Counted from the first letter of the stretch, positions 1 through 11,840 are shown. The stretch is 64,000 bases of DNA from Membranipora membranacea (GCA_914767715.1 OU612074.1:2493501-2557500), one strand, 5' to 3'. Numbers and translations: made by a program. Notes: generated by a model from the sequence alone, not told the origin.

Positions 1-185
1 TTGAACACTGTACCAATGCCAAAATACCAGTTGTACAAAACGCCAGTTGTGTCTAAATACCAGTGGATATAAAGCCAGATTGGACATAATACCATTTGGG
101 ACAACATACCATATCCCAAATTACCATTGCCATAATGTAAATATATGTAACCAAAGGGATCAAGCCACACTGTATTTTTTGTTAG
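1..185. repeat. Left arm of a long inverted repeat (foldback element)
   Basis: The first 185 bases are, in reverse complement, nearly the same as 2776-2965, with a few substitutions and small indels. Similarity stops where both arms reach a T-rich stretch next to TTGTTAG. The arms face each other across about 2.6 kb. The left arm is cut by the window edge. This could be the terminal arm of a foldback or DNA transposon, or two oppositely inserted copies of one short repeat. No transposase reading frame was seen between the arms. Confidence 0.8.
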
Positions 186-899
186 TAATATTCAATTGTG
201 AACTCGGTCAGGGTAGGAGGTGGTTCAGCTGGTTACACTGGTTCTCTTTCACTGTTCAAGTCTCGAAGTTTCTATGTTTGAATGTTTTTCTCTGGAGTTT
301 GTTGGGCCCAATTGTACTTGATTGATTGATTGATTGATTCTATTCTATCACTAACATAAAATAATATGTTGCGAGATAAGGCTAGCTATTATGTGCTGCA
401 GAAATTGCAGCCAAAATGAGTTCATGAGTATCCAGCTTAGCATGAAATACAATCATTTTCAGCGCCAAGACACGGAAAAATTGACAGATATGATTTAACC
501 TACACAAACATCTCGTTGTTTGTTATTGGTTTTAATAAATTAAAGTTTCTTTGATCAAGCGCTGTATTCATGGTTTGTTATCATTTATGAAATATTTTGA
601 ATTGAGTATGACTTCAATAAAAGTTTCAAAATTCTGTATTCAAAAAGCATTTGTAATGGCATGATTTTTAGATTTACAAAATCATTAGAATGTGGTCTAA
701 TTCCCTTCATGACACGTAGAGCATTATTTTGTAGAGTTATATCTGGCTATCACATGCGTCGCCCCAGAACTCTAATTCTAATGCTGGACCGAGTGCTTGT
801 ATCATCATCAGGGTTATATTTAATTCCTTTTTCAGGCTTCTTGACTGTTCATGGAAAGTTATGTTGTTCCTTTTTCTTCTAAAATAGTTCCTGAATTTG

Positions 900-1371
900 A
901 GCTTTTAATCTTCTGGTTAAAAATTTTGTTTGGGGTTTCAAGAAGGTTTCTCATAGTTTATCACAAGACAGTTGGTGATACACCATTCATTTAACAGAGG
1001 TAAATTTCTCTTTGTAATTTCAGGTTCAGTACTACAAATATTAGTATTGTCAGCAAAATGTATACAACTTGATAAGGTAGAGCATTTAAAAGGTCAATAT
1101 TATAAATTATAGTGCTGGCCCGAGAACCGAACCCTGGGGAGCATCAATCATGACAGGCAGTAAAACTAACTTAATTCATCTACCAAGACAATAATTGCTT
1201 TCTATTTAAAAGATAACTTTCTAACAGTCGATATGAAGGGGAAGAATATCTGAAAAATATCTGTTTACTTATAAGAATGCCATGATTTATTGTATCAAAA
1301 GCTTTTGAAAGATTTAAAAACAAACCCTGGGTGATTCTTCTATCATTAGAATGGTTGTAAAGTTGTTCCAT
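900..1371 (-). mobile_element. Decayed non-LTR retrotransposon, reverse transcriptase fragment
   Basis: On the minus strand, 1371-1180 encodes an RT palm-like stretch containing LNLSKAFDTINHG and ESYLLNRKQ. Further along, about 1145-1110 reads PQGSVLGPAL, and about 1060 reads FADNT, a degraded form of the YADD box. The blocks are in RT order but frames shift and stops interrupt, so this is a fossil. It lies between the two inverted-repeat arms, in the opposite orientation to the L2-like element at 4.1-6.4 kb. Confidence 0.75.
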
Positions 1372-2508
1372 TATAATATTGTGTCATTTGTACATTGCGT
1401 CCATCTCATGCCAAATTTTTAGGTGTTTGGCAGTTGTCACTTTTAGGTTTTATTTATCTTATCATCATATTCTCGCATCGCATGTTTTATGATAAACTTT
1501 TAATTATTTTATTTATTTCATCAACTTAAGTTTTCGATTTTAGTATTTTATCACATATACAATACTTGGAAATCATTATTACTGACCATTGATTTCTAAA
1601 CGTTTTATAAAAAAACTTCATTATTATTATTATTGAAGCTTTAATTACCAATGAATATAAGTTGTGACGCACGGGACTAAAAATTAGAAGTATCTCATTT
1701 GAAAAGAACAATTCTGCATAAAATGTGCTTTTGCGGAGTTAACACTACCAATGAGCACAAGCAGGCTCAATCCCATCATAAAAAACATGTTCGAACAGTT
1801 TCTGTTCTCCACTCGAAATCAAATGTGAATCCAAACCGAAAAAGTGGAGTGCTTGACCACTAGAGAGACAACTCCTTGGCATGACATTATTATAGTCACT
1901 CATTTTACACCAGTTTTGTTAGTTTTCAGTCCCGCGGGTAACAAAATAATTTTACAGTTGCCAATAATTCAGAATTTTGTGGCAAAGGTTCTGTAAAACA
2001 AGTTCTTTGCTGTGTATTACAACTTAGATGCTTGTGCTATCTTAATGATTATTGTCATATTTTCCATAGTAAATTAAACGTAATCTTGTGCCCTGTGCAT
2101 TTCAAGCGGTTCATAACAAATGGGAGGCAAATTTGGTGGTTTATCATAAAAAAAACATCGAATTGGTGTTTTGAACATATAAAATTCTCAACATTCTCAC
2201 TAAATTGGATCAAAAGAAGTTTCGTTGCATATAAATTTAAGAAAAACAAAAACTTCGCCTAGTAACACAACATTTTGACGAAATGGCTCTGAAATTGCCT
2301 TTCATACCTTTGAGTAGGTATACAAATTTTGAGATGTAAAAAAGGTATCCATCTCCTCATTATCATACATTAAATTTACAATATGAAATTCAAGTTGTTA
2401 ATGTCCTGTTTGTCACAAACCCCTATAAAATGACTTTGCTGAATACTATGGCCATGGCCTAACCGTGAAAGTTCATTTTGGGTGAACAGATTTTTTCTTT
2501 TTGTATAG
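1372..2508. other. Intergenic, no gene recognised
   Basis: AT-rich sequence between the decayed LINE and the open exon at 2509. Only short chance reading frames were seen. No RNA gene or further repeat was recognised. Confidence 0.5.
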
Positions 2509-2713
2509 TCTTATCAAGTCATTAGTAGCACGAGTCTCTAGGGCAGCGATGAGTCAGGACTTGGCTTTAAAAAAAATTGGTAGTTATCCAGAGTATTGTC
2601 ATTTTATTCTAAAGAATAGTTGGGAATTATTTGTTACAAGTCACTATAGCTCTCAGTTTGTGGACCCCGACAAACCCCAGATATCATCGAAATTGAACGA
2701 AGAAACTTTATGA
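2509..2713 (+). CDS. Coding-like terminal exon, unknown protein (partial)
   Basis: A pyrimidine-rich acceptor ending in TAG at 2508 is followed by an open frame of 67 codons to a TGA at 2711-2713. The product is mixed hydrophobic and charged, includes KNSWELFVTSHYSSQFVDPD, and does not look like a repeat translation. No family was recognised and no upstream exon was found. It may be the last exon of a gene, or a captured or decayed exon, since it sits inside the inverted-repeat interval. The start is set by the acceptor, not by a methionine. Confidence 0.35.
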
Positions 2714-2775
2714 CTTGCAGCTGAGCCAACTCCTACTCCCAACGAGCAACTCGCAGCTGTAATACAACTAACACA

Positions 2776-2965
2776 CACAAAAAATACAGTGTGGCTTGAT
2801 CCCTTTGGTGACATATATTGGCATTATGGCAATGGTATTTTGGGATATGGTATGTTGTCCCAAATGGTATTATGTCCAATCTGACTTCATATCCACTGGT
2901 ATTTTGACACTACTGGCGTTTTGTACAACTGGTATTTTGGTATTGGTATGGTGTTCAGTGGTGTC
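2776..2965. repeat. Right arm of the long inverted repeat
   Basis: Reverse complement of 1-185. Both arms contain TCAAGCCACACTGTATTTTT (in reverse here) and the same run of TACCA-containing words. The outer part continues to about 3060 as a degenerate tandem array. The matching outer part of the left arm would lie outside the window. Confidence 0.8.
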
Positions 2966-3060
2966 ATCACCTATGGCATTACAGCCATGGGATTGTAGCA
3001 ATGGCATTATGTCACTGGCATTTTGTCCAATGGCATATTGATCATGGCATTTTGACACGG
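2816..3060. repeat. Degenerate decamer tandem repeat (TGGYATTTTG)
   Basis: Roughly twenty imperfect copies of a word close to TGGCATTTTG or TGGTATTATG, spaced 10-20 bases apart. The array overlaps the right arm of the inverted repeat and stops about 25 bases before the splice acceptor of the exon at 3085. Confidence 0.65.
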
Positions 3061-3084
3061 AATCCACGTATTGCCCTATTTTAG

Positions 3085-3361
3085 ACTGATGCCAGGGCAG
3101 AGTGGCTCAATCGTTTATGTAACAGAGGAAGGAACCGAAGAGCTCTATGCATTTGGGATGTTATACTCGACTCTAGAGAGAGCTGTTGGGGATGACTTTC
3201 CTCGTTTCTATGAGTGCATGTTCCTCTGGCCATCAATACAGCAGGTGATGGCCGAGAACGATTTGGTTGCAGAAAACTATGACCTTCCACATGCATCTGA
3301 GCATGTCTATGTCGAAGATTTTGACTTTGTGAGGGATGACCGTAGAATTAGAAACGGCTAG
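3085..3361 (+). CDS. Terminal exon of a possible trypsin-fold protein (partial)
   Basis: An acceptor (CCCTATTTTAG at 3084) opens a 92-codon frame ending in TAG at 3359-3361. Near its start it reads LMPGQSGSIVYV, then AFGMLYST. In chymotrypsin-fold enzymes the catalytic serine lies in G-D-S-G-[SG]-[PA]; GQSGS followed by V-Y-V and an AFG strand resembles that region with the aspartate replaced. The tail is acidic (VEDFDFVRDD). No histidine or aspartate exon was found upstream, so this is either the 3' exon of a gene whose 5' part lies off the window or a displaced fragment. The protease reading is an inference from one motif. Confidence 0.4.
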
Positions 3362-3573
3362 AGAAGGTCATCATGGTGTAGAACAGGATCTGCCCAAGAG
3401 CAGAATAGAGCCAGACTGCTTCAAGAAGCGAGTGGCAGGAACAGGGGAACAAGATGGAGTGAGAGGATCAAATACGACAGAAAACATTGTAAATGAGTAA
3501 AAGAGTTTTTTCTTTTTCTGGTTGTGCTGTGCCTTATTTGGCTTGGCCTTGAACAATTGTATAATGTTGACCT

Positions 3574-3757
3574 ATCCTAGAGGAGTTAAGTATTTGCTGG
3601 AGGAAAAGTTTGCCTTTTCACACTGGTTAGCAATAGCTGGATTCAAGAAAATGATAGATAATCCAACATCAGCTAGCTAACATTTAGTTCTATGCTGACA
3701 TCATGTCACTCCTTAGTAGCTAAACTAAACTCTAGCTGATATTTACTCCTCGAGGCT
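3574..3757. mobile_element. MITE-like element, copy 1
   Basis: About 180 bp bounded by TA-N-CCTAGAGGAGT on the left and its inverted partner ACTCCTCGAGG-N-TA on the right. The interior includes AGGAAAAGTT on the left and CTAAACTAAA on the right. A second element at 32474-32661 has the same ends, size and interior words, and a possible truncated third starts near 24776. No coding capacity. Confidence 0.65.
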
Positions 3758-4121
3758 ATCTAGTATTCCAAATGATTAAGAAACCATAACATGTACTGAA
3801 GTTGAAGTAATAACTAGTTCGGTGCCCACAATGCTGAAATCTGAAAATCAAATCAGTTAATATATACTCCTTACAACCTACAAAATGATGACAAAGTGAT
3901 ATCACAATCTATAATGGGACTCCAGATCCAGAAGTTAACCATCAGTATAACTGCAAGAAATGGTCAAATTATCAATCTTACATTGAATTTTTAATAACAC
4001 TATCCTCATCTTATCATATTGTTATTATAGGAGTGTCTACTAATTTCTTTACCCACTAGTGTTTACCGTATTTTTAACACAGTCCATATATCATTCACAG
4101 CCACCATTGATTTTGTGATTG

Positions 4122-6438
4122 TTTGACCAGAAAGTATACTTCATGGATACCCTAATTCTTGTATTCTTGTAATGGGAGATTTCAACCAGCTTAAATTTCG
4201 ACTAAATGGATATTATCAAACTGTCACCAAACCGACCAGAGGAACCAAGACACTCGACAAATGCTATACAAGGATCAAGGGTGCCTACAGTCAATGTCAT
4301 CAATTAGCCCATCTGGGCAGCTCTGACCATTACATTATGCATCTCGTGCCATCCTATAAACCTTTGTCAAAATTAAAACCTACGTTTACAACTCGCAGAA
4401 CATTCTCCAACAGTAATGTCGATAATCTTCAAGCATGCTTAGATACCACACTTTGGGACAATCTCACAGATGCCAATGACAACATCAACCAGCGGACTGA
4501 AACGATAACTGACTACATTAATTTCTGCACAGACCTATGCATACCACCAAAGGAAGTTAAAAAATATGCCAACAAAAAGCCGTGGATTACAAAGCGCATT
4601 CTGGATATGATAGATGAGAAACATGACGCCCACAAAAATGGAAATAAAAAACTCTACCATAAACTCAAAAAGCAAGTCTCAAAAGAAAATAAAAAAGCCA
4701 GAGAAGAATATTCCCTAAAAATCCAACAACATTTAGCCAGTGATCCTGCAAACGCTTGGAACGACATTAAAAAAAATTAGCGGACTTCCAACCAGCAACT
4801 CCAAGTCACAACCAGATATTAACTTCCAACCCGAAGAACTCAACAACTTCTTTGCCAGATTTGAGAAACAAGACACTCAGCCACCACAACCTGCTTACGA
4901 AAACCTAACTGCTCCTCCCTGCATAATAGATGAAAAATCAGTTCTGATACAACTCAAACGCCTCAACTCTAGAAAGGGTGCTGGACCTGATGGTCTGATA
5001 CCAAGAGCATTAAAACTCTGTGCTGACCAACTAGCGCCTGTAATTACGGATATATTCAACTTCTCTCTAGACTCTCAAACAACTCCTAATATATGGAAAT
5101 CGGCCATCATCAAACCACTGCCAAAAACTGACAAGCCAAATCAACTTAAACACTTCCGACCAATAGCCCTGACAAGCTGCTTATGTAAAACAATGGAACG
5201 TCTGCTGAAAAGCTATATAGTTAAAAACACTCCTCTCGACAATCACCAATTTGCCTACCGAGCTAAAAGATCAACCCAGGATGCAGTATTATGCCTTATT
5301 ACCACAATAACTAGTTACATAGACCTTCAAGCTGCCAACTATGCAAGATGCCTATTTCTCGACTTCTCATCTGCATTTAACACCATCAGTGTCAGTAATC
5401 TCCTCACAGAACTGCAACATCTAGACTCCAGAGTTACAAACTGGGTGTCGAGTTTCCTGACAGGCAGAACACAAAGAACAATAGTAAACAATATTCTCTC
5501 AACATCAATCACCACCAACACAGGAACACCCCAGGGTTCTGTCCTCAGTCCTCTATTATTCTCAGTGTATACAAATAGGATTAGGTCAGAACAGAGCAAT
5601 ATAACTATTTTAAAATATGCTGATGACACTTGTATTGTTGGTTGCATCTCTGATAATAATGACTTGTCTAATTATTTTAATGAGATCAATAGAATCTCTG
5701 GTCTATGCAAAGAACTCGACTTATTACTTAATCCTTCTAAAACCCAAGAGATGCTTTTCTCCACTAAGAGAGATAAACCTGACAGTCCTACTCTCGAATT
5801 AAATGGTGTAAATATAGATTTTTGTGACAATGTTAAATATTTGGGAGTTCTCTTTGATAACAAATTACGTTTCGAAGATCATGTCAATAATGTTGTATCC
5901 AAAGCAAATCAGAGAATGTTTGTCATCAGAACCTTTAATTATCAGAGTACAAAGCCTTTAGCCTGCATGTTATTTAAAAGTTTTATTGTATCCATTCTAA
6001 CCTACTGCCTACCTATTTTGTTCACTAGTATTTATTCACGAGACAAGAAAGCTCTGAGAAAGTTTTTTAAGCAAGGCGACAGACTAGGTCTTGATATTGG
6101 GGATCTAGATTCAGTCATATCAAAACGTACAAAGAACCTGGCCCTGCAGATAATACATGATGACGAACATTTTTTAAACAATTTTCTGAGAAACTCCCCT
6201 CAGGCAGATATCGCAGCCTTAAATACAGAACTGCCTGGGGTAAAGACTCATTCCTCAGACACTTGATTTTGATATTGCAAGATATTTTTTAATCCACTAG
6301 AAGTCAGACTTTACTTTACTCATTTTGTTTATGTTTCTTTTTGGTATTCCCTACTCATGTAACAGTATAAACACTCAATCTCGCAGCATACCTAATGTTT
6401 GTGACAAAATAAACCAACCAACCAAACCAACCAACCAT
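4122..6438 (+). mobile_element. 5'-truncated L2-clade LINE retrotransposon
   Basis: The open region begins in the middle of an APE-type endonuclease, continues through a full reverse transcriptase and ends at 6264-6266. It is followed by about 170 bases of 3' UTR and an AACC-rich tail (6410-6438) typical of LINEs that end in short tandem repeats. The L2/Maui clade is suggested by CPTRG-like TKPTRGTKTLD and HLGSSDHY in the endonuclease, and by DFSSAFNTI, FLTGR and TGTPQGSVLSPLLF in the RT. The 5' half of the endonuclease is missing. Confidence 0.88.
4172..6266 (+). pseudogene. Endonuclease-reverse transcriptase ORF of the L2 element, one frameshift
   Basis: 4172-4780 encodes the C-terminal endonuclease part (GDFNQL; HLGSSDH, the SDH catalytic region) and a lysine-rich linker. 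The frame is lost at an A8 run around 4769-4776. The next frame (open from 4740) carries on directly into the RT: HFRPIALTSCLCK, then FLDFSSAFNTI with the first catalytic Asp, TGTPQGSVLSPLLF, and YADDTCIVG with the catalytic YADD. The C-terminal connection region contains VKYLGVLFDNKLRF. All RT catalytic boxes are intact, so the copy is fairly young, but the lost 5' end and the frameshift make it non-autonomous. Confidence 0.88.
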
Positions 6439-6439
6439 G

Positions 6440-7215
6440 GATGATAATAAATTGTGATAAAAACTTATGGGAGACTAAGAGGATTGTGCCATAAGGCACA
6501 ACGATGAATTGATGGTTACACACTCCTGAGACCCAAGATCAAGTAATTATGTTTTTTTTTGTCTGCTGGTTTTATTTATTAGACCTATTCTGCCTAATTT
6601 TTTGAGAGCATTGAAACCTTGTAGGATCCCTAAGGTCGCTGTGTCTAAGTTCCATATCAGATACCATACTGATTATGATAAAGAACTAAGGAACGTCAAA
6701 AAATATGTAGGCCGGTGTTTGAAGCTTTTCACACACTGAGAGATAATATCCTGAAACAACTTTCACATGGCGATCCTCTGAGAAAACTTATGTGTTGTAA
6801 CACGTTGTAGCCTGCAGCGTCAGTGCTCAGGTTATTCTATTTGTAGCATTTGTGTCCGTATATCATTTCACCCTGATGGAAAACATTTTGGTGCAGGTAA
6901 CCCAAATATGTATCAATTAATGCAATGTGAATGGCATTTTACTCATCAAGTACTTCGAGTTGCCACATAAATCTGTTACCTTTTACCCTGCAATCATATA
7001 TAACTGGATAAACTAGAATGCCACATCTGTTACTATTATCAACCGGAACGCAGGAGAACTGTATCAAACATAGACAACATGATTATGGACATGAAATTTT
7101 GGTTAGGTGTGAGATAGGAGGGTTATTTCAGCTTTGCCTTTTCAACTTGACTTTGCTGGTAGGCTTAACATGGCTGCTTTCCTGCTTAGTCAGGGTTGTG
7201 TCTACATAAGACTGT
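6440..7215. other. Spacer between the LINE and the CFAP107 pseudo-exon
   Basis: No gene recognised. An acceptor-like TTTATTAG near 6580 is followed by about 50 open codons on the plus strand, but nothing supports it as an exon. 7140-7215 weakly resembles intron sequence flanking CFAP107 exon 3 (about 9585 onward; shared ACTTTGCTGGTA), so the duplicated block may begin here. Confidence 0.4.
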
Positions 7216-7370
7216 AATCTCAATTGACTGACCTCATAGAGGAGGATAGTCTATCTTTTCTGGAGCCCAGTGCAAAGTTTTCAAGCTTAACGACCTTCTG
7301 TCAGGGAATTTCTGATTACACCAAACCTGATAGTGATTCATGGGTGATAATAAAGTTTGAACTTAGTTCA
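7216..7370 (-). pseudogene. Duplicated, dead copy of CFAP107 exon 3
   Basis: On the minus strand this matches the 3' half of CFAP107 exon 3 (9780-9962) and its donor: both read NQKFPDRRS, HWAPEKIDYP and then GTCAGT. Upstream, both share CTTTATTATCAC from the preceding intron, but the first half of the exon is deleted. In the copy an in-frame TGA replaces the CAA codon just before the donor and one proline codon is inserted. The fragment lies downstream of the gene's apparent poly(A) signal. It is best read as a partial tandem duplication that has decayed. Confidence 0.75.
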
Positions 7371-7602
7371 TATGACAGCTCCAACTATGAGACGAAACAC
7401 TTCAGTCCAGTTGTTTTAAATGAAGAGCGACCCAACCTGCTCCAGACCTAAACGACAGCCGAAATACAAAATTCAGACCTGGTCCTGATTTTTTGGTACC
7501 TGTTCATGCCCTACTCACATTCTACATCTCACCAGAATTTCATCCTACAGGTATTGTGACAAAGATAACAGAAGCCAGTATAGTGGGGATATTGTAATTG
7601 AG

Positions 7603-7608
7603 TTTATT
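7603..7608 (-). terminator. Probable poly(A) signal of CFAP107
   Basis: AATAAA on the minus strand, about 520 bases beyond the CFAP107 stop codon. It is a reasonable end for the 3' UTR, but the cleavage site was not determined. Confidence 0.45.
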
Positions 7609-8126
7609 TCTCTTATATAACATCAGTTAAAAATAATTGATACAATGTGACACAAATAATACTTGTTTGAAGCAGGTTTGTGATAAGAGATGTTGAACAA
7701 TCTCCAAGGCATAATAAGAACATAGAATGAGACATTGAGCAAAATTTTGACAGTCTCTGATGAGAATAGAGCTAAGGTTTACACCTCACAAGTGAGACAG
7801 AAAAAGTGAAGAAATACACTGGCAGAATCAAACTATATATAAAATATATCATGAGACAATAGCAATTGCATCTTATTTAATCCCAAATTTTTTCGATCTA
7901 TATTTCAGCATTCATCCATTTCACAACTGAGCACTTTGCAGAAAGTCCTTCTGCACCATAGCATGTGGTTATCACCAAACAGGCTATCTATTTACAGAAT
8001 AAACTTTCGTCAGCATTGTCATTCCCTGTACTGCGGGTCAGCAATATCATAACATATTTGCATATCATATAGACCCTAGCTCTTGATACTGATAATCACC
8101 AATAATAGCAGGTATATTACTTCTAC

Positions 8127-11100
8127 TCAAAGGACATAAGGCCGAGGAACCTGCAGTTCTTGAGGCATCGTTGGGTTCACAGTGCTGACGTTTCTCAGGT
8201 TGAAGTTCTTGTTGGTTCGGTTGACCGGCAGTAGCTTGGTGGATCTCTCTCTTGGTGTAGCATATCGAGTCGCAGATCGGTCTAATGGCTTCGGCACATA
8301 ACCTGTAAGTATAGAAGTAACTATTGTAAGTCGTTGTTAGTTTACAATGTTTATTTGTCGGTAGATACGAATGAACTTTTTGTGCCACTAGTTTGGCTTC
8401 TCAATTAAAAATCTATTTATGCATTGTACTCCCTCTCTTCATTAGGGAACAACTCCTATAACTCATAAGAATACATAATATATGGGAAGCGTTGAAATAA
8501 AGACAGAATTTTTAATGAGTTGATTGTGTTCTGATCCATAGCATTATTATTATAAGCTTTTTTTTTCATCAAGTATGTCAACAAGTGTTATAGATATATT
8601 GCATTCCACTCATAAGGATCAGGATACACACAGGGCATGTCGTTAGTGGTTATAGACTGTGGTGTCAATGGGTTATGTTACGCTATGCATTAAAACCTTA
8701 ACTGACTCCTTGGTCTTGCCAAAATGAGAGAAGTAGACAGTGGTGTGTACAAACCTAGCTGATAAGTAGATGTGTAATCTGATACACTATTTTCTCTTTC
8801 TATCCTTGCCTGCCGATCTGCTACCGCTGAGCTCAGTCCCCAGTTAGTTGGCTCAGCTGTTAAAGAAAACGAAGTTATTGATAGAAAATTTCAAATAAGA
8901 TAACTCTTGATATTGTTAAGAGTGAGTATCAAATGCAAAACATGATAATGACATGATGGACTGACGGTTTGGATATGAGAAGACCAAGTTTGGTCCATTT
9001 GCCTGCATTTTGAGTTGCGCCTAATTCACTGGTCAAGCCGCAGGTAAAGAGATCAAGAATCAACTACCATGGGCATTTATCAAGTCAATCCCAATGGATT
9101 GGTAGTTAAAGGGCAACCAAGGTTTCAAACAACAATTCTCATTGATGGCCATTGATTATAGCAGATTGCACCTTCTGCATGGGGAAAAAGACAAAATATA
9201 ATTCGGATGATTATTCAGCCAGAATTCTTGTGAAACATTTCTTCCATCAGGCACTCAAACTCAGCTAAAAGAGAAAACCACATAGCAGTTTCCTGTTCCT
9301 GTTATTATTTAGCCTGTGCTCTATAATTATTACAGCAAAGTCTTGGAACCTCCCCTAAACTGAAGTGTTACCCAGCTTAGAGTCAGCAACTACTTTGAGT
9401 TTTGCATCGCGTAATGCACAAAGCTGATGCTGCCCAGCACATTATTTACTACCCACTAATGCGTTGCTGCGAAACCTTGGTTGCCCTTTAATTCTTGATC
9501 CCTTTGCCTGCGGTGTGACCAGTGGAAGGGAGCAACTAGACTGCAGGCAAACGGATCAAACTTCATCTCTCCTTGACCTCTCAAATTGACTTTGCTGGTA
9601 AGCTTCCCAAAGCCTGTTTCCAATTTGGACACAAAATCGTATATTCATGGTTAGGATAGTGATGTCCTAACTGATGTCCTGATGCACATCAGGGAGAACA
9701 TCTTCGGATGATGGTTGATGCAATAAAAAATGTATGTATATATAAATGCCTACTGCCTACTGAAGTTCAATCCACTGACCTTGTAGAGGATAGTCTATCT
9801 TTTCCGGAGCCCAGTGCATAGTCTTTGAGTTCCACGATCTCCTGTCTGGGAACTTCTGATTACTAGGTCTCTCTCTTTTATTATAGTACTCATCGTATAT
9901 ACTAATCATATTATTACTGTACGCTTTACCGTGGTGTCCGAACACCAAGTCGGTACTCAAACCTACAATCATGTGATAATAAAGTTGAAAATGTGTTAAT
10001 GTCAGTGCTAACTATGAGAGAAGGCACTGCAGCCAAGTGGTATCACGATGACTTTTGGGTAAAGAATGCTGGAAATAATCATGGCAGCATACTATTGAGG
10101 CCTTGGTACATTATAATAGTGGTAGAGTTATATTTAGTTAAAATAATGGTAGGGAATCAATACAGAGTCTTTTTCCAGACAGATTAGACAGGTCATAGCA
10201 AATATTGTTATCAGAGTTATCCTTTTAAAAATTGAAGGTAATTACTAAGCTGTATCTGTACACTTTAACCATATTACTTCAAGTTTATTATTTACATTAG
10301 AAAGAGATAAACTTCTTGATGTACACCGTCTCGGTAAGAGTCATACAATGTATTTTGTACCTTTGTTTGTGATGAAGGCATTTCTTCTGACATCATTATC
10401 TGGCCTGGCATCAGGATAAAATCTGAAGTCTCTCCGGTGTGTGGAGTTGTGCTTTTGTGGACTTCTCTCAAACTATGAAACATGCAAGAGAATCTGATTT
10501 ATCAATGCTGAACAGGAAGATAAGCGGCTGACCTGTGAGCCGTACCAGTGGTTTATTATCAACCAATGAGAGGTTAATTAGGCATGCCGCCACCACCACT
10601 CCTCAACTGAGTTATGAATAGTTTGAATAGCAAAGGTTAACAAAATAATATTGACATTTGATATGATGCAACTAACTATATATAGTAACTAACAAGGTTC
10701 ATGCAGGAGACAGATGCGGATAATGATCTAGCGGAGAATGTTGCATGCATCCGAGGCCAACATAATGTCAGGACTTCATTAAGACACTATTAGCAGCAGT
10801 TCTCAAAACTGTTCAAATTAACAGATACCTAAATCATGTCATTGCTAACCAAAATCAGGATAATCAATATTTTATAATCATACAGTAGCTTTGTCACAAC
10901 GCTTATTTTTTTGTTTTGTACCTCCAAAACAAAATAAGTAGCCACATGACAATGCTAATCATACAGTTCAATACAATGCATGCTTTGGATTCGATTCAAC
11001 TTTTTCTATTTTATGTCCTCTCAGGCAGTGAGAAAAATATATTGAATCAGTCTCACATTGTGATTCTCTGAGTCTACTAGGATGGGCTTGGGTTTGATTT

Positions 11101-11730
11101 AACTACTGTCTACATATACATCTAGGGTGATAAAGGGGTCGCAATGATAAGGTTGATGGATAATTACCGCTCAAAGCATCAATTAAAATCAGTTTCTGCA
11201 AAGCCATGCAGATTATCAGACAAGTTCATACTGACAACAGGAATATTCATATCATCTGATTTACAGGAAAACGGTGACCAGCTACACCGCATATTGATCG
11301 TGGTAAGAAAAGTGTTGGTTTTAAAGAAATACATGACAAGCCGCTGTTATTGAGCAATCGTTCATTTGTCAACTACATCAATCAGAAGACGGCAATACAT
11401 ACAAGGTTTTTGTTCTATCCCTTATCCCTGGTAACACAGACAGCACAGCAGCACCCAAAAAGCCACTATACAATCTGACCATGTGTTGAATCATATAAAG
11501 CAGGGGAGTTGAATCTAGTGATGAATGGTACATAAAGCTGAGGGATAATAGACAAGACCAAAGTTTGATACCCTGTGAAGGTGGAAACAACCCCACTAAC
11601 TCACCTTCCTTCTCTCCTCATACCAGTTACCTATGAGTACATTTCTGTCATACTTCTGCTCAGTTTTCCAACCAGGTAATCCCCACTTAGCAGGGTCACT
11701 CATTGCTCCTATCTCTGGTAAGGCAGCCAT
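8127..11730 (-). CDS. CFAP107: Cilia- and flagella-associated protein 107 (microtubule inner protein)
   Basis: Five coding exons on the minus strand: 11730-11605, 10472-10361, 9962-9780, 8856-8755 and 8302-8127. The joined length is 699 nt, giving 232 aa (human protein about 194). Junction phases 0, 1, 1 and 1 match and each intron is GT..AG. Family identity is from exon 1 (WKTEQKY, then VLIGNWYEERRK), exon 3 (YDEYYNK, HWAPEKIDYPL) and exon 4 (EPTNWGL), which align in order with vertebrate C1orf158/CFAP107. The family lies inside the A-tubule of axonemal doublets and helps stabilise it; no catalytic function is expected. The start ATG at 11730-11728 gives MAALPEIGAM and sits about 110-145 bases from an X-box and an NRF-1 palindrome. 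The protein ends in VPRPYVL. The frame is intact. A foldback element occupies the intron between exons 3 and 4. Confidence 0.93.
8985..9572. mobile_element. Foldback (MITE-like) element in a CFAP107 intron
   Basis: 8985-9124 and 9471-9572 are imperfect inverted repeats. Both carry TTTGGTCCATTTGCCTGCA-like ends, an ACTGGTCA core, and AGGGCAACCAAGGTTT at the inner edge of each arm. The loop of about 350 bases is non-coding. A compact relative is at 23082-23210, which supports a mobile family. It does not touch a splice site. Confidence 0.7.
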
Positions 11731-11840
11731 GACTGGATTTAATTGCACTATCAGGGTTGAGGCCCACTTAAAACTGTTGCCACTTCTCCAAAATCAATCC
11801 CAACTGAGCACCTGTTATGATCACAGGAATTACATTAGTG

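Noticed and set aside
6583-6745. A plus-strand exon after TTTATTAG (about 50 open codons)
   Set aside because: No partner exon, no recognised family, and it lies between a LINE tail and a pseudo-exon.
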